DNA of 6,226 bases. Source: Crocinitomicaceae bacterium (GTDB taxonomy: Bacteria; Bacteroidota; Bacteroidia; Flavobacteriales_D; Crocinitomicaceae). The stretch spans positions 1 to 6,226 of the forward strand of contig DORI01000097.1 of NCBI GenBank assembly GCA_003512365.1, read 5' to 3'. This document shows, one piece after another, positions 1-6,226 of this stretch; the first letter of the stretch is position 1; every line of letters begins with the position of its first letter. The position numbers and the translations under genes were made by a program. Under the pieces are notes generated by a model, which was not told the origin of the DNA, ran no database searches, and saw only the letters and a program-made list of their open reading frames with translations.

Positions 1-1270
1 TTTAGATAAGGGAAATCAAGAGTATAACGAAGGAAGAGTAAGTAGTGCTTACATGAGTTACAAACAGGCATCAGTCACAGACCCAACAAATTTTAAGTGC
101 TTTTTATCCTTAGCTTCTGTGGAATTAGAATTGAATAGTTACTATGCCGCACTAGAACATGCAGCTAAAGCTTATGAACTCGCGAAAAAGAAAAAAGATG
201 GCGAGTTAAATTTTGTCAAAGCGTCTGCTCATCACCGAATGGGGGAATTAGCATCTGCTCTTCAACATTATAAAGCAGCAGAAGTTGGTTACGGTAAGTC
301 GATGTCTAAAGAGTTGGAAATTCCAACATTAATTTTACAATGTCAATTCGGTTTAGAAGAATTGGCAAAAGGAGTAAAAAATTTACGAAAACCATTAGCA
401 GAAGAATTAATGACTAAACACGATGAATATGGTCCTATCCTTACCTTGGGTGGGAAAACATTATTTTTTACTGCTCGAAAACCCGAAACAACTGGAAACA
501 ATTTGAATCCCGACGATCAGCTTTTTTTTGAAGATATTTACCAAGCTTCTTGGAATGAAGAATCTAAATCATGGGTGCTCAATGAAGAGGCAACAGAAGG
601 GGTGAACACAGAAGGTTTTGATGCGCTAAACTATGTTAGTGAAGATGGTATGTATGCCTTAGGAACTTTGAATACTTCTGCATCAAAAGAAAAAACAACG
701 GCCTCTTCTGAAATTGTAGAATATGGCTCCGGTGACCCAGGAATATTAAGCTCTGCCACCTTAATCAACCATAAAGATTTAAATACTTCGTATTTTGAGG
801 GGGCTGCTACTGTTTCAGATACTGTGATTTATGAGGATGAAACTACCTCTCAATGGCTGGTATTTGTTTCTGATCGCAATGGAGAGAAATCAATGACAGA
901 TTTATACATGGTGGAAAAAAAAGATGATGTATACCAACAAGTACAAGCCATGCCTAAAGGAATTAATACTACAGGTAGAGAAACAACTCCATACCTTTCG
1001 CCAGATGGCAACACCTTGTTCTTCAGTTCCGATGCGTTACCAGGAATGGGAGGATTTGATATTTACTATTGTAAAAAAGAAAATGGAACTTGGGGTTCTC
1101 CTGTCAATTTAGGTGCTCAATTTAATTCTGTTAATGACGATACTCATTTTCAATGGTACCAGAGTATGACAAAGGCGGTTTTAGCGAGTATTGCTGAAAA
1201 TGACGAATCCTTTAATTATCAACTTTTCGAAATAGATTTGACAGGTTTGGATTTGCCTTTCTTGAAATAA
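1..1270 (+). CDS. TPR and WD40-like (PD40) repeat envelope protein, 5' partial
   Basis: The reading frame is open from base 2 to the TAA at 1268-1270, giving 422 visible residues. The ATG at base 53 lies inside a TPR helix, so the true start and any signal peptide are off the left edge. The first roughly 115 residues are helical TPR-like repeats (alternating Ala/Leu/Tyr, for example ALEHAAKAYELA and ALQHYKAAE). From about base 420 the protein turns into PD40 beta-propeller blades: the first is DEYGPILTLGGKTLFFTARK, and a very typical last one at about 971-1072 has YLSPDGNTLFFSS followed by GGFDIYY. The blades end with a GxPVNLGxxFNS-type strand. This layout resembles Bacteroidota TPR-PD40-OmpA envelope proteins such as the gliding/type 9 secretion protein PorE, but it stops after the propeller with no OmpA peptidoglycan-binding domain. 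A scaffolding or binding role at the periplasmic face is inferred; substrate and partner are unknown. Confidence 0.85.
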   Translation, partial: LDKGNQEYNEGRVSSAYMSYKQASVTDPTNFKCFLSLASVELELNSYYAALEHAAKAYELAKKKKDGELNFVKASAHHRMGELASALQHYKAAEVGYGKSMSKELEIPTLILQCQFGLEELAKGVKNLRKPLAEELMTKHDEYGPILTLGGKTLFFTARKPETTGNNLNPDDQLFFEDIYQASWNEESKSWVLNEEATEGVNTEGFDALNYVSEDGMYALGTLNTSASKEKTTASSEIVEYGSGDPGILSSATLINHKDLNTSYFEGAATVSDTVIYEDETTSQWLVFVSDRNGEKSMTDLYMVEKKDDVYQQVQAMPKGINTTGRETTPYLSPDGNTLFFSSDALPGMGGFDIYYCKKENGTWGSPVNLGAQFNSVNDDTHFQWYQSMTKAVLASIAENDESFNYQLFEIDLTGLDLPFLK

Positions 1271-1315
1271 TTTATGGATTTTTTTCTGTATAATCATCTT
1301 ACCTAAAATTACATT

Positions 1316-3301
1316 ATGAAAAACATTTTCTTTGGCATTGCAACAGTGCTTACCTTTCCTTTTTGGGCTCAAAAAGAAGTTCCAGTGACAGCCCCGCTTC
1401 AAAAAGCTACAGTTTTTTTTACAGGTGCACAATTGCATCATGAACATACGGTAGAATTAAAGCCTGGAAAACAAGAAATAGTTTTTCAAAAATTGACGGA
1501 TTTTATTGATCCGAACACTGTTCAAGTTAAGGCAAAGGGAACGCTTACGATTCTTTCTGTGCGAACAAGAAAAAATTACGAAGACCCAAAAATTAGCAAC
1601 GAAGAAATTGAGAAATTGAATACTCAAAAAAAGAACCTTGAGTTAAAAAATGAATCTCTTCAAAATGAATACAACGTATTGGATATGGATCGGAATCTTT
1701 TGTTGAAAAACCAGGACTTGAAAGGAAATGACCAAGGATTGAAAATAGCTGAATTAAAAGAAGCCTATGCTTTTATGCATCAAAAATTGATGGAAATTAA
1801 TACACGACAATCATCAATATATACTGAGTTAGAGGAGGTACAAAAGCAAATTAATAAAATTGAACAAGAAATTCTAAGTCAACGAAGTAAACCTGTTATT
1901 AATTATTCTGAAGTTGTTGTTGAGGTAGATGTTGAAAAAGCGGGTGATGCGTCTTTCTATGTTCAATATATTACACCTCGGGCTACTTGGAAACCATATT
2001 ATGATATGCGTAGCGATGGTATTGGTAAACCGGTAAAATTAGAGGCGAAAGCAAATGTTTCACAAACAAGTGGCATAGAGTGGAAAAATGTCAACGTTGT
2101 ATTGTCTACCAATGATCCTTACGAAAATGCTCAGGAACCTAATCTCAGCCCTTGGTATATAAACTACAACAATACTCCTCAGAAATACACACAAACAACG
2201 CGTCAATTACCTTCTGTAGATTATTCTGGACAAAAAATTAGGGGAGAAGTCATAGATGCATCCACCGGTTTGTCATTGCCCTTTGCTAAAATTACTTTCC
2301 CAAGTAATCCGAATGTTGGAGCAGTAACTGATTTTGAAGGAAAATTTGAAATCATTGTACCCAAAGGAGAATCACAAATTAAATCAAGCTTTGTGGGGTA
2401 CGATCAACAACAACAATCCATTAATTCTGCCTACATTAAGTTTTTTATGAAACCTCAAACTGTGGACTTGAAAGAGGTTCAAGTTATGGCTAGCAAATCA
2501 GTTTCAAGTCAAGTAATGACAATTGGAGGAGTGGCATCTTCTTATGCTGATGGCGATTATACCCTTTCGCGATCTGATATTGCTGTTCGTGGTGCCAGAA
2601 CAAAAAAAGATGGAAAAATGCTAGTTGAAAAGGATAAGGAAGAAAACTTCAAAAACTATTCTCCGACTGTAACAACTATTGTAGAAAAGAAAGACATGCG
2701 TATGGAATACACTATTCTTTCCAAAATGTCTATTCCGACGGACGGTATGGATCACAAGGTTAGCATTGCTACTTTTGATATGAACGCAAATTACGAGTAC
2801 CATGCTATTCCGAAAGTGGATCCAAGTGTATATTTATCAGCTCAAGTTTCTGGCTGGGAAAAATTAAATTTGTTAAGTGGGGAGTCGAATATTTATTTTG
2901 ATGGTACTTTTCTCGGAAAATCGTATTTGGATGCGAGTACTACAAAAGACACGTTATCCTTTTCTTTTGGTAAAGATGCAAAGATGAAGATTGAGAGAAC
3001 ACGCATTAAAGAGAAATCAAAACAGCGATTAATAAACAATCGACAGAAGTTTGAGGTAAGTTGGGAAATAAAATTGAAGAATAATGGGGGAGCCATAATT
3101 CCTGTCGTAATAAAAGATCAATTCCCAATTTCTTCAAATTCGGATATAAAGGTTAAAGAAGGTGAAGTTGGTGAGGGAAGGGTAGAAGAAAACACCAAAA
3201 TTATTACGTGGATATTTAAAAATGGTATTCCGAACGCACAGGCTATAACGTTTGATTATTCAGTTGATTATCAAAATGGCATACGCTTGTATTTAGAATA
3301 A
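1316..3301 (+). CDS. MuiA-family (DUF4140/DUF4139) exported protein with inserted carboxypeptidase-regulatory-like domain
   Basis: This 661-residue protein begins with a signal peptide (about residues 1-19, ending in FPFWAQ), which supports the ATG at 1316 and an exported location. Residues about 29-90 fit DUF4140. Residues about 92-190 are a charged heptad-like coiled coil. DUF4139 begins near residue 208 with the hallmark YITPRATWKPYYD and resumes near 460, with IPTDGMDHKV, a conserved LLSGESNIYFDGTFLGKS stretch, and a C-terminal strand ending DYSVDYQNG. Between these parts, after the family's LSPWY motif, sits a CarboxypepD_reg-like domain (about 308-380: GEVIDASTG, VTDFEGKFEI, SSFVGYD). 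A stretch with EVQVMASKS and VRGARTKKDG follows and resembles the start of a TonB-receptor plug. MuiA is named for mucoidy inhibition in enterobacteria, but the biochemical role of the family is unknown. It is encoded 45 bases after the TPR-PD40 gene, possibly in the same transcript. Family assignment is strong; function is not. Confidence 0.92.
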   Translation: MKNIFFGIATVLTFPFWAQKEVPVTAPLQKATVFFTGAQLHHEHTVELKPGKQEIVFQKLTDFIDPNTVQVKAKGTLTILSVRTRKNYEDPKISNEEIEKLNTQKKNLELKNESLQNEYNVLDMDRNLLLKNQDLKGNDQGLKIAELKEAYAFMHQKLMEINTRQSSIYTELEEVQKQINKIEQEILSQRSKPVINYSEVVVEVDVEKAGDASFYVQYITPRATWKPYYDMRSDGIGKPVKLEAKANVSQTSGIEWKNVNVVLSTNDPYENAQEPNLSPWYINYNNTPQKYTQTTRQLPSVDYSGQKIRGEVIDASTGLSLPFAKITFPSNPNVGAVTDFEGKFEIIVPKGESQIKSSFVGYDQQQQSINSAYIKFFMKPQTVDLKEVQVMASKSVSSQVMTIGGVASSYADGDYTLSRSDIAVRGARTKKDGKMLVEKDKEENFKNYSPTVTTIVEKKDMRMEYTILSKMSIPTDGMDHKVSIATFDMNANYEYHAIPKVDPSVYLSAQVSGWEKLNLLSGESNIYFDGTFLGKSYLDASTTKDTLSFSFGKDAKMKIERTRIKEKSKQRLINNRQKFEVSWEIKLKNNGGAIIPVVIKDQFPISSNSDIKVKEGEVGEGRVEENTKIITWIFKNGIPNAQAITFDYSVDYQNGIRLYLE

Positions 3302-3355
3302 CGCACGCTGACTTGAGGCCAACACAGAACTTATTTGTAATTTGGTCGTGAGAAA

Positions 3356-4102
3356 ATGCCACGCCTTTTTTTTCATATTGCCTATAATGGAACACCCTAC
3401 CACGGGTGGCAAATTCAACCGAATTCATCAAGTGTTCAAGGCGAAATTACGGATGCATTAACGCGATTGAATAGCATGGAGCCTATTGAAATTGTAGGTT
3501 GTGGAAGAACGGACACAGGAGTGCACGCGGCAAACTACTATTTTCATGCAGACATTTCCATACTTTCGCCAGAGGAGCTAAAATTCAAATTGAATAAAAT
3601 GCTACCTGAATCGATCGTTGTCTTCAATGTTTTTCCAGTTCCAAATGAACTTCATGCTCGCTTTGATGCGCGTTGGAGGACTTATCGTTATTTTATTCAT
3701 CAAGAAAAAGATCCATTCAAAGAAAATCAAAGTTGGTATTTTACGCCCTCTTTGGATATGAGTGCCATGAATAAAGCTGCCGAAGTATTGATTGGAAACA
3801 AAGATTATACGTCATTTGCACGCCTTCATACCGATGTTAAAACAAACATCTGTGAGGTAAAAAAAGCAAATTGGTATGTTAATGAGAATAAGCAAATGGT
3901 TTTTGAAATTACAGCAAATCGATTTCTTCGAAATATGGTAAGGGCAATTGTTGGAACTTTAATCGATGTGGGATTGAATAAAATAAGTACACAAGACGTC
4001 GAAGCAATTCTTATAGCAAAGGATAGGCAAGAGGCTTCTGTTTCTGCACCTGCTTGTGGTCTGTTTTTATGGAATATAGAATATGAAGCTTTAAGTGAAT
4101 GA
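3356..4102 (+). CDS. truA: tRNA pseudouridine(38-40) synthase TruA
   Basis: TruA isomerises uridine to pseudouridine at positions 38, 39 and 40 of the tRNA anticodon arm in the cytoplasm. The 248 residues match the usual bacterial length. The N-terminus has the family pattern FHIAYNGTPYHGWQIQPN, followed by SVQGEI. The catalytic aspartate is Asp53 in GCGRTDTGVHA (codon at 3512-3514). ARFDARWRTYRYFI supplies the conserved Arg/Tyr active-site strand. FLRNMVRAIVGTLIDVG (residues 190-206) and the closing APACGLFLWNIEY are also canonical, so the enzyme appears intact. The ATG at 3356 puts the conserved FFHIAYNGT strand at the expected distance from the start; the GTG at 3348 is out of frame. The gene lies 54 bases after the MuiA-family gene, and its stop overlaps the start of the next gene. 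Confidence 0.97.
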   Translation: MPRLFFHIAYNGTPYHGWQIQPNSSSVQGEITDALTRLNSMEPIEIVGCGRTDTGVHAANYYFHADISILSPEELKFKLNKMLPESIVVFNVFPVPNELHARFDARWRTYRYFIHQEKDPFKENQSWYFTPSLDMSAMNKAAEVLIGNKDYTSFARLHTDVKTNICEVKKANWYVNENKQMVFEITANRFLRNMVRAIVGTLIDVGLNKISTQDVEAILIAKDRQEASVSAPACGLFLWNIEYEALSE

Positions 4103-4671
4103 AATTTCTGTTAGTTCTATTTCTTTTTCTTTATAGTTATGCGGCCATTCGTTATCACATCGGAAAAGAATTGGGACGAACTGCATTTTTATTTGTTTTC
4201 AATAAAGCCTTGGCTTGGTGGTGCGCGAGTGTATTGTTGTTATCGTTATTGCCTCTGGATAAATTAAAACGATTTGGTTTAACAAAAAGAGCAACAGGTC
4301 TCTTTGGCTACGCTGTTGCTCTGGTTCATATTCTCGTAACCTTTTACCTACTTAGTCCAGTATATTACCCCAAATTTTTCACTCTTGGAGAATTAAATAT
4401 TCATGGCTGGACAAGTATTTCAATAGGGTTTTTATCCCTCTTTTTCTTTTCATTTCCTTTATGTGCCACTTGGAAGAATTATACTTCTCATCAATTCTTT
4501 AAATTAGGACGTTTGGGAGTTTTATTAAATGTTTCACATGTATTTTCAATTGGTTTCGACACGTGGTTTCCAGCCGACACCTGGCCATTTTATTTACCTC
4601 CAATAACCTTAATTTTTGTTATCCAAGCACTTTTAATTATTGTTTACAGATACATTCTTTTGAAAAATTAA
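4099..4671 (+). CDS. Ferric-reductase-like six-helix membrane protein (possible heme protein)
   Basis: This 190-residue hydrophobic protein has about six membrane segments (roughly residues 2-18, 34-52, 67-86, 104-121, 137-153 and 165-187). The pattern TKRATGLFGYAVALVHI followed by SPVYYPKFF, then a GWTSISIGFLSLF helix and PLCATW, resembles the ferric-reductase-like transmembrane family (PF01794), which includes the heme subunit MsrQ/YedZ. His77 in helix 3 and His147 in helix 5 are candidate heme ligands. The family's usual W-x-x-L-(H/Q)-R-L signature before helix 5 appears as FKLGRLG, with Gly where His is found in MsrQ, and His147 falls closer to that arginine than I would expect. No FAD/NAD domain is fused and no MsrP partner is visible, so the electron donor and acceptor are unknown. 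The ATG overlaps the truA stop (ATGA), suggesting translational coupling. Family assignment is by motif reading only. Confidence 0.7.
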   Translation: MKFLLVLFLFLYSYAAIRYHIGKELGRTAFLFVFNKALAWWCASVLLLSLLPLDKLKRFGLTKRATGLFGYAVALVHILVTFYLLSPVYYPKFFTLGELNIHGWTSISIGFLSLFFFSFPLCATWKNYTSHQFFKLGRLGVLLNVSHVFSIGFDTWFPADTWPFYLPPITLIFVIQALLIIVYRYILLKN

Positions 4672-5381
4672 TCTTCCCCATATTGTTGTTGGTAGGATCT
4701 ATATAGGTCAAAATAGCTCTTCGTTTCCAATATTATGGCACCACCTAAGGTATCACCATATTTCGCAGGAAGACCTCCGGTGTACACCATCATTTTTCCA
4801 ATAGCACAGCTCGGGACATTAAAGACTTCGTTGGATTTTATTCCGTCCAGCACATAGATCATATCGCCTTTTCGTGCACCGCGAAACATCAATTCTCCAT
4901 CATCGGCCATACGCACTTCAGATGACATAGTTGTAGCCAAAGTTTTTACATCAAATTTTACTGGACTTCTTTTGATTTCCATATCTGTGAGTTCCTTCAC
5001 AGGTAATTCTCCATGAACTAATCTTACTCCTGCTTTAAGATTGACTGTTTTCAATGAAAGAGTTTTGGCTTCAAATTCGATGGTTCCGAGGTTACAATAA
5101 GCTTCAATTGGAACATCTAAAGGAATATTCCGCATGGTGTCGGTTTTGAAAATTATGGTCATGTAATATTTTCCAGAGGGAACAGATGGAATTCGAAATC
5201 TACCATCAGGGTCAGAATAAGCTTGATAAAGTGAACCGTTATCGTCTATTATCATGCGAGCACGAAGCAGAGGTTCTTTGTTTTTCAAATTGATTACGGT
5301 ACCAATTACTTCTCCCGTTGATCGTTGCGCTGATGAGTTCACTGCCACTAGCAGGAATCCCAAAATTAAAAAGTGTTTCAT
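4668..5381 (-). CDS. Exported CarboxypepD_reg plus TonB-receptor plug protein lacking a beta-barrel
   Basis: The start is placed at the ATG at 5379-5381, giving 237 residues that begin MKHFLILGFLLVAVNSSAQ, a clear signal peptide with no lipobox cysteine. An in-frame ATG at 5411 would add ten Leu/Lys-rich residues in front of the signal and is unlikely. Residues about 24-105 are a carboxypeptidase-regulatory-like beta-sandwich (GTVINLKNKEPLLRARM, then DPDGRFRIPSVPSGKYYM). Residues about 125-225 match the plug of TonB-dependent receptors: KRSPVKFDVKTLATTMS, the FRGARKGDMIYVLDG strand, and MVYTGGLPAKYGDTLGGAI followed by ETKSYFDL. In receptors the transmembrane barrel follows here; this protein ends 16 residues after that GGAI, and the opposite strand carries another gene at once. 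It is probably periplasmic. A role with a separate receptor or as an accessory binding protein is inferred; a decayed receptor is possible, but the frame is clean. It lies 52 bases downstream of fabD. Confidence 0.85.
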   Translation of the reverse strand: MKHFLILGFLLVAVNSSAQRSTGEVIGTVINLKNKEPLLRARMIIDDNGSLYQAYSDPDGRFRIPSVPSGKYYMTIIFKTDTMRNIPLDVPIEAYCNLGTIEFEAKTLSLKTVNLKAGVRLVHGELPVKELTDMEIKRSPVKFDVKTLATTMSSEVRMADDGELMFRGARKGDMIYVLDGIKSNEVFNVPSCAIGKMMVYTGGLPAKYGDTLGGAIILETKSYFDLYRSYQQQYGED

Positions 5382-5384
5382 GTA

Positions 5385-5402
5385 CTTAAGTTTTAGCTTA
5401 AG
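5385..5402 (-). repeat. Paired CTTAAG palindromes forming a small hairpin before the plug-protein start
   Basis: Two copies of the hexamer CTTAAG (5385-5390 and 5397-5402) are separated by six bases. Because the hexamer is its own reverse complement, the pair is both a direct repeat and a 6-bp stem with a 6-base loop. It ends three bases before the chosen ATG of the plug protein, in its probable leader. It could affect ribosome access or be a paired protein-binding site; the stem is AT-rich and weak, so it may be chance. Confidence 0.35.
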
Positions 5403-5410
5403 ATGCAACA

Positions 5411-5418
5411 CAAATTAA
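5411..5418 (-). promoter_or_regulatory. Possible Bacteroidota-type -7 element for the plug-protein gene
   Basis: On the minus strand these bases read TTAATTTG, one mismatch from the Bacteroidota -7 consensus TAnnTTTG. It sits in the 52-base gap after fabD and would give a leader of about 22-25 bases before the ATG at 5381. I find no convincing TTG at the -33 position, so the call is weak; the gene may simply be co-transcribed with fabD. Confidence 0.2.
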
Positions 5419-5433
5419 CATTCCATAAAAAAA

Positions 5434-6226
5434 TTAGATCGAGGCGCTATTTGTTGGAATTTCGCGGTCCACTTTTTTAAATAATCCTTGCAATACTTTA
5501 CCTGGCCCTACTTCAACCACTTCTTTACAACCGTCGGTAAGCATATTTTGCATGATCTGTGTCCATTTTACGGGTCCAGTTAATTGTGCGACGAGATTTT
5601 GTTTAACTACTTCGGGATCAGTTACCGATTGCGCATTCACATTTTGATAAACAGGACAAATTGGCGTGGAAAATTTAGTTTCTTCAATAGCAGAAGCGAG
5701 TTCCTCTCGTGCTGGTTCCATAAGTGGCGAATGAAATGCACCTCCAACTTGTAAGATCATTGCTCGTTTTGCACCGGCCTCCGTTAGCGCTTGACAAGCG
5801 GATTCTACGGCGGAAAAAGCTCCCGAGATGACCAATTGACCGGGGCAGTTATAATTAGCTGGAACAACAATTCCATCAATAGATTTGCAAATTCTTTCGA
5901 CATCCGCATCTTCTAATCCGAGTATTGCAGCCATTGTCGAAGGTTCTAATTCACATGCTTTTTGCATGGCCAAAGCTCTTTTAGAAACTAAACGAAGTCC
6001 ATCTTCAAACGTTAACGTCCTGTTGGCAACCAAGGCAGAAAATTCACCAAGTGAATGACCAGCCACCATATCGGGTTGAAAATCAGCGCCTAAACAGGAG
6101 GCAAGAATGGTTGAATGTAAGAATATAGCGGGTTGAGTGACTTTTGTTTGTTTCAACTCTTCATCAGTGCCTTCGAACATGATTTTTTGAATATCAAATC
6201 CTAATATTTCGTTTGCTTTTGCGAAC
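5434..6226 (-). CDS. fabD: Malonyl-CoA:ACP transacylase FabD, N-terminus off the right edge
   Basis: FabD moves the malonyl group from CoA to acyl carrier protein, supplying extender units for type II fatty-acid synthesis in the cytoplasm. The frame is open to the right edge (first full codon at 6223-6225), giving 263 visible residues. The Met codon at 6178-6180 is internal: upstream codons read FAKANEILGFDIQKI, which is normal FabD sequence. About 35 residues are missing, including the N-terminal GQG motif. Visible catalytic features are the nucleophile serine in GHSLGE (codon 6052-6054), the substrate-binding arginine in SKRALAMQ, and the catalytic histidine in GAFHSPLM (codon 5731-5733). 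NCPGQLVISG and VEVGPGKVLQGLFKKV are also family hallmarks. The C-terminus is complete (TAA at 5434-5436), so the enzyme appears functional as far as it can be seen. Confidence 0.97.
   Translation of the reverse strand, partial: FAKANEILGFDIQKIMFEGTDEELKQTKVTQPAIFLHSTILASCLGADFQPDMVAGHSLGEFSALVANRTLTFEDGLRLVSKRALAMQKACELEPSTMAAILGLEDADVERICKSIDGIVVPANYNCPGQLVISGAFSAVESACQALTEAGAKRAMILQVGGAFHSPLMEPAREELASAIEETKFSTPICPVYQNVNAQSVTDPEVVKQNLVAQLTGPVKWTQIMQNMLTDGCKEVVEVGPGKVLQGLFKKVDREIPTNSASI

Noticed and set aside
924..1112. Plus-strand frame of 62 codons inside the TPR-PD40 gene, and minus-strand frames at 2621-2803 and 2893-3096
   Set aside because: All lie wholly within strongly supported coding sequence in another frame and look like shadows.
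1287..1294. TGTATAAT, resembling an enterobacterial -10 box, before the MuiA-family gene
   Set aside because: Bacteroidota promoters use a different -7 element, there is no matching upstream box, and such hexamers are common by chance in an AT-rich gap.
1181..1447. Minus-strand open frame of 88 codons across the end of the TPR-PD40 gene and the start of the MuiA-family gene
   Set aside because: It covers two well-supported coding regions, has a Cys/Lys/Phe-rich composition typical of antisense frames in AT-rich DNA, and shows no recognisable motif.
3338..3345. TAATTTGG as a possible -7 element for truA
   Set aside because: It has one mismatch to TAnnTTTG, no convincing -33 TTG at the right spacing, and would leave almost no leader before the ATG at 3356.
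3366..3373. Run of eight T in the first codons of truA (similar runs at 522-529 and 1413-1420, and eight A at 915-922) as phase-variation tracts
   Set aside because: The runs encode ordinary Phe or Lys codons in intact frames, and runs of this length are expected in AT-rich genomes; truA is not a plausible phase-variable gene.
3243..3431. Minus-strand open frame of 62 codons across the gap before truA
   Set aside because: It overlaps the truA N-terminus and the MuiA-family C-terminus, both firmly assigned, and has no signal peptide or family motif.
6178..6180. ATG at 6180 as the start of fabD
   Set aside because: The codons upstream to the edge are open and encode normal FabD sequence, so this Met is internal and the gene is cut by the window edge.

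Overview
The window looks like a piece of a Bacteroidota chromosome, most likely of the Flavobacteriales type. This rests on AT-rich DNA, weak or absent Shine-Dalgarno sequences, and protein families typical of that phylum: a TPR plus WD40-like (PD40) envelope protein, a MuiA/DUF4139 protein carrying a carboxypeptidase-regulatory-like insert, and a CarboxypepD_reg/TonB-plug protein. The genus cannot be decided from the sequence. There is no sign of mobile elements, CRISPR arrays, tRNA or rRNA genes. Coding density is very high: the largest gap between genes is 54 bases, so no stretch over 300 bases lacks a gene.

Left part, plus strand (1-4671). Four genes are read in the same direction. The first is a TPR-PD40 protein whose 5' end lies outside the window. 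After 45 bases comes a secreted or periplasmic MuiA-family protein of 661 residues, and after another 54 bases comes truA (tRNA pseudouridine synthase A). A six-helix ferric-reductase-like membrane protein overlaps the truA stop by four bases. The first two are envelope genes; truA plus the membrane gene look like a translationally coupled pair.

Right part, minus strand (4668-6226). fabD (malonyl-CoA:ACP transacylase) runs in from the right edge without its N-terminus. It is followed, 52 bases downstream, by a 237-residue exported protein that has a carboxypeptidase-regulatory-like domain and a TonB-receptor plug but no beta-barrel. This gene converges on the ferric-reductase-like gene, and their stop codons overlap in a shared TTAA.

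How they fit together: truA and fabD are housekeeping genes (tRNA modification, fatty-acid synthesis). The other four are envelope or membrane proteins of unclear role. The most unusual theme is that TonB-receptor N-terminal modules appear twice within about 3 kb without a barrel: once as a stand-alone protein, and once inserted in the MuiA-family protein, followed by a short plug-like stretch. I see no clear new multi-gene system; the remaining observations are modest.
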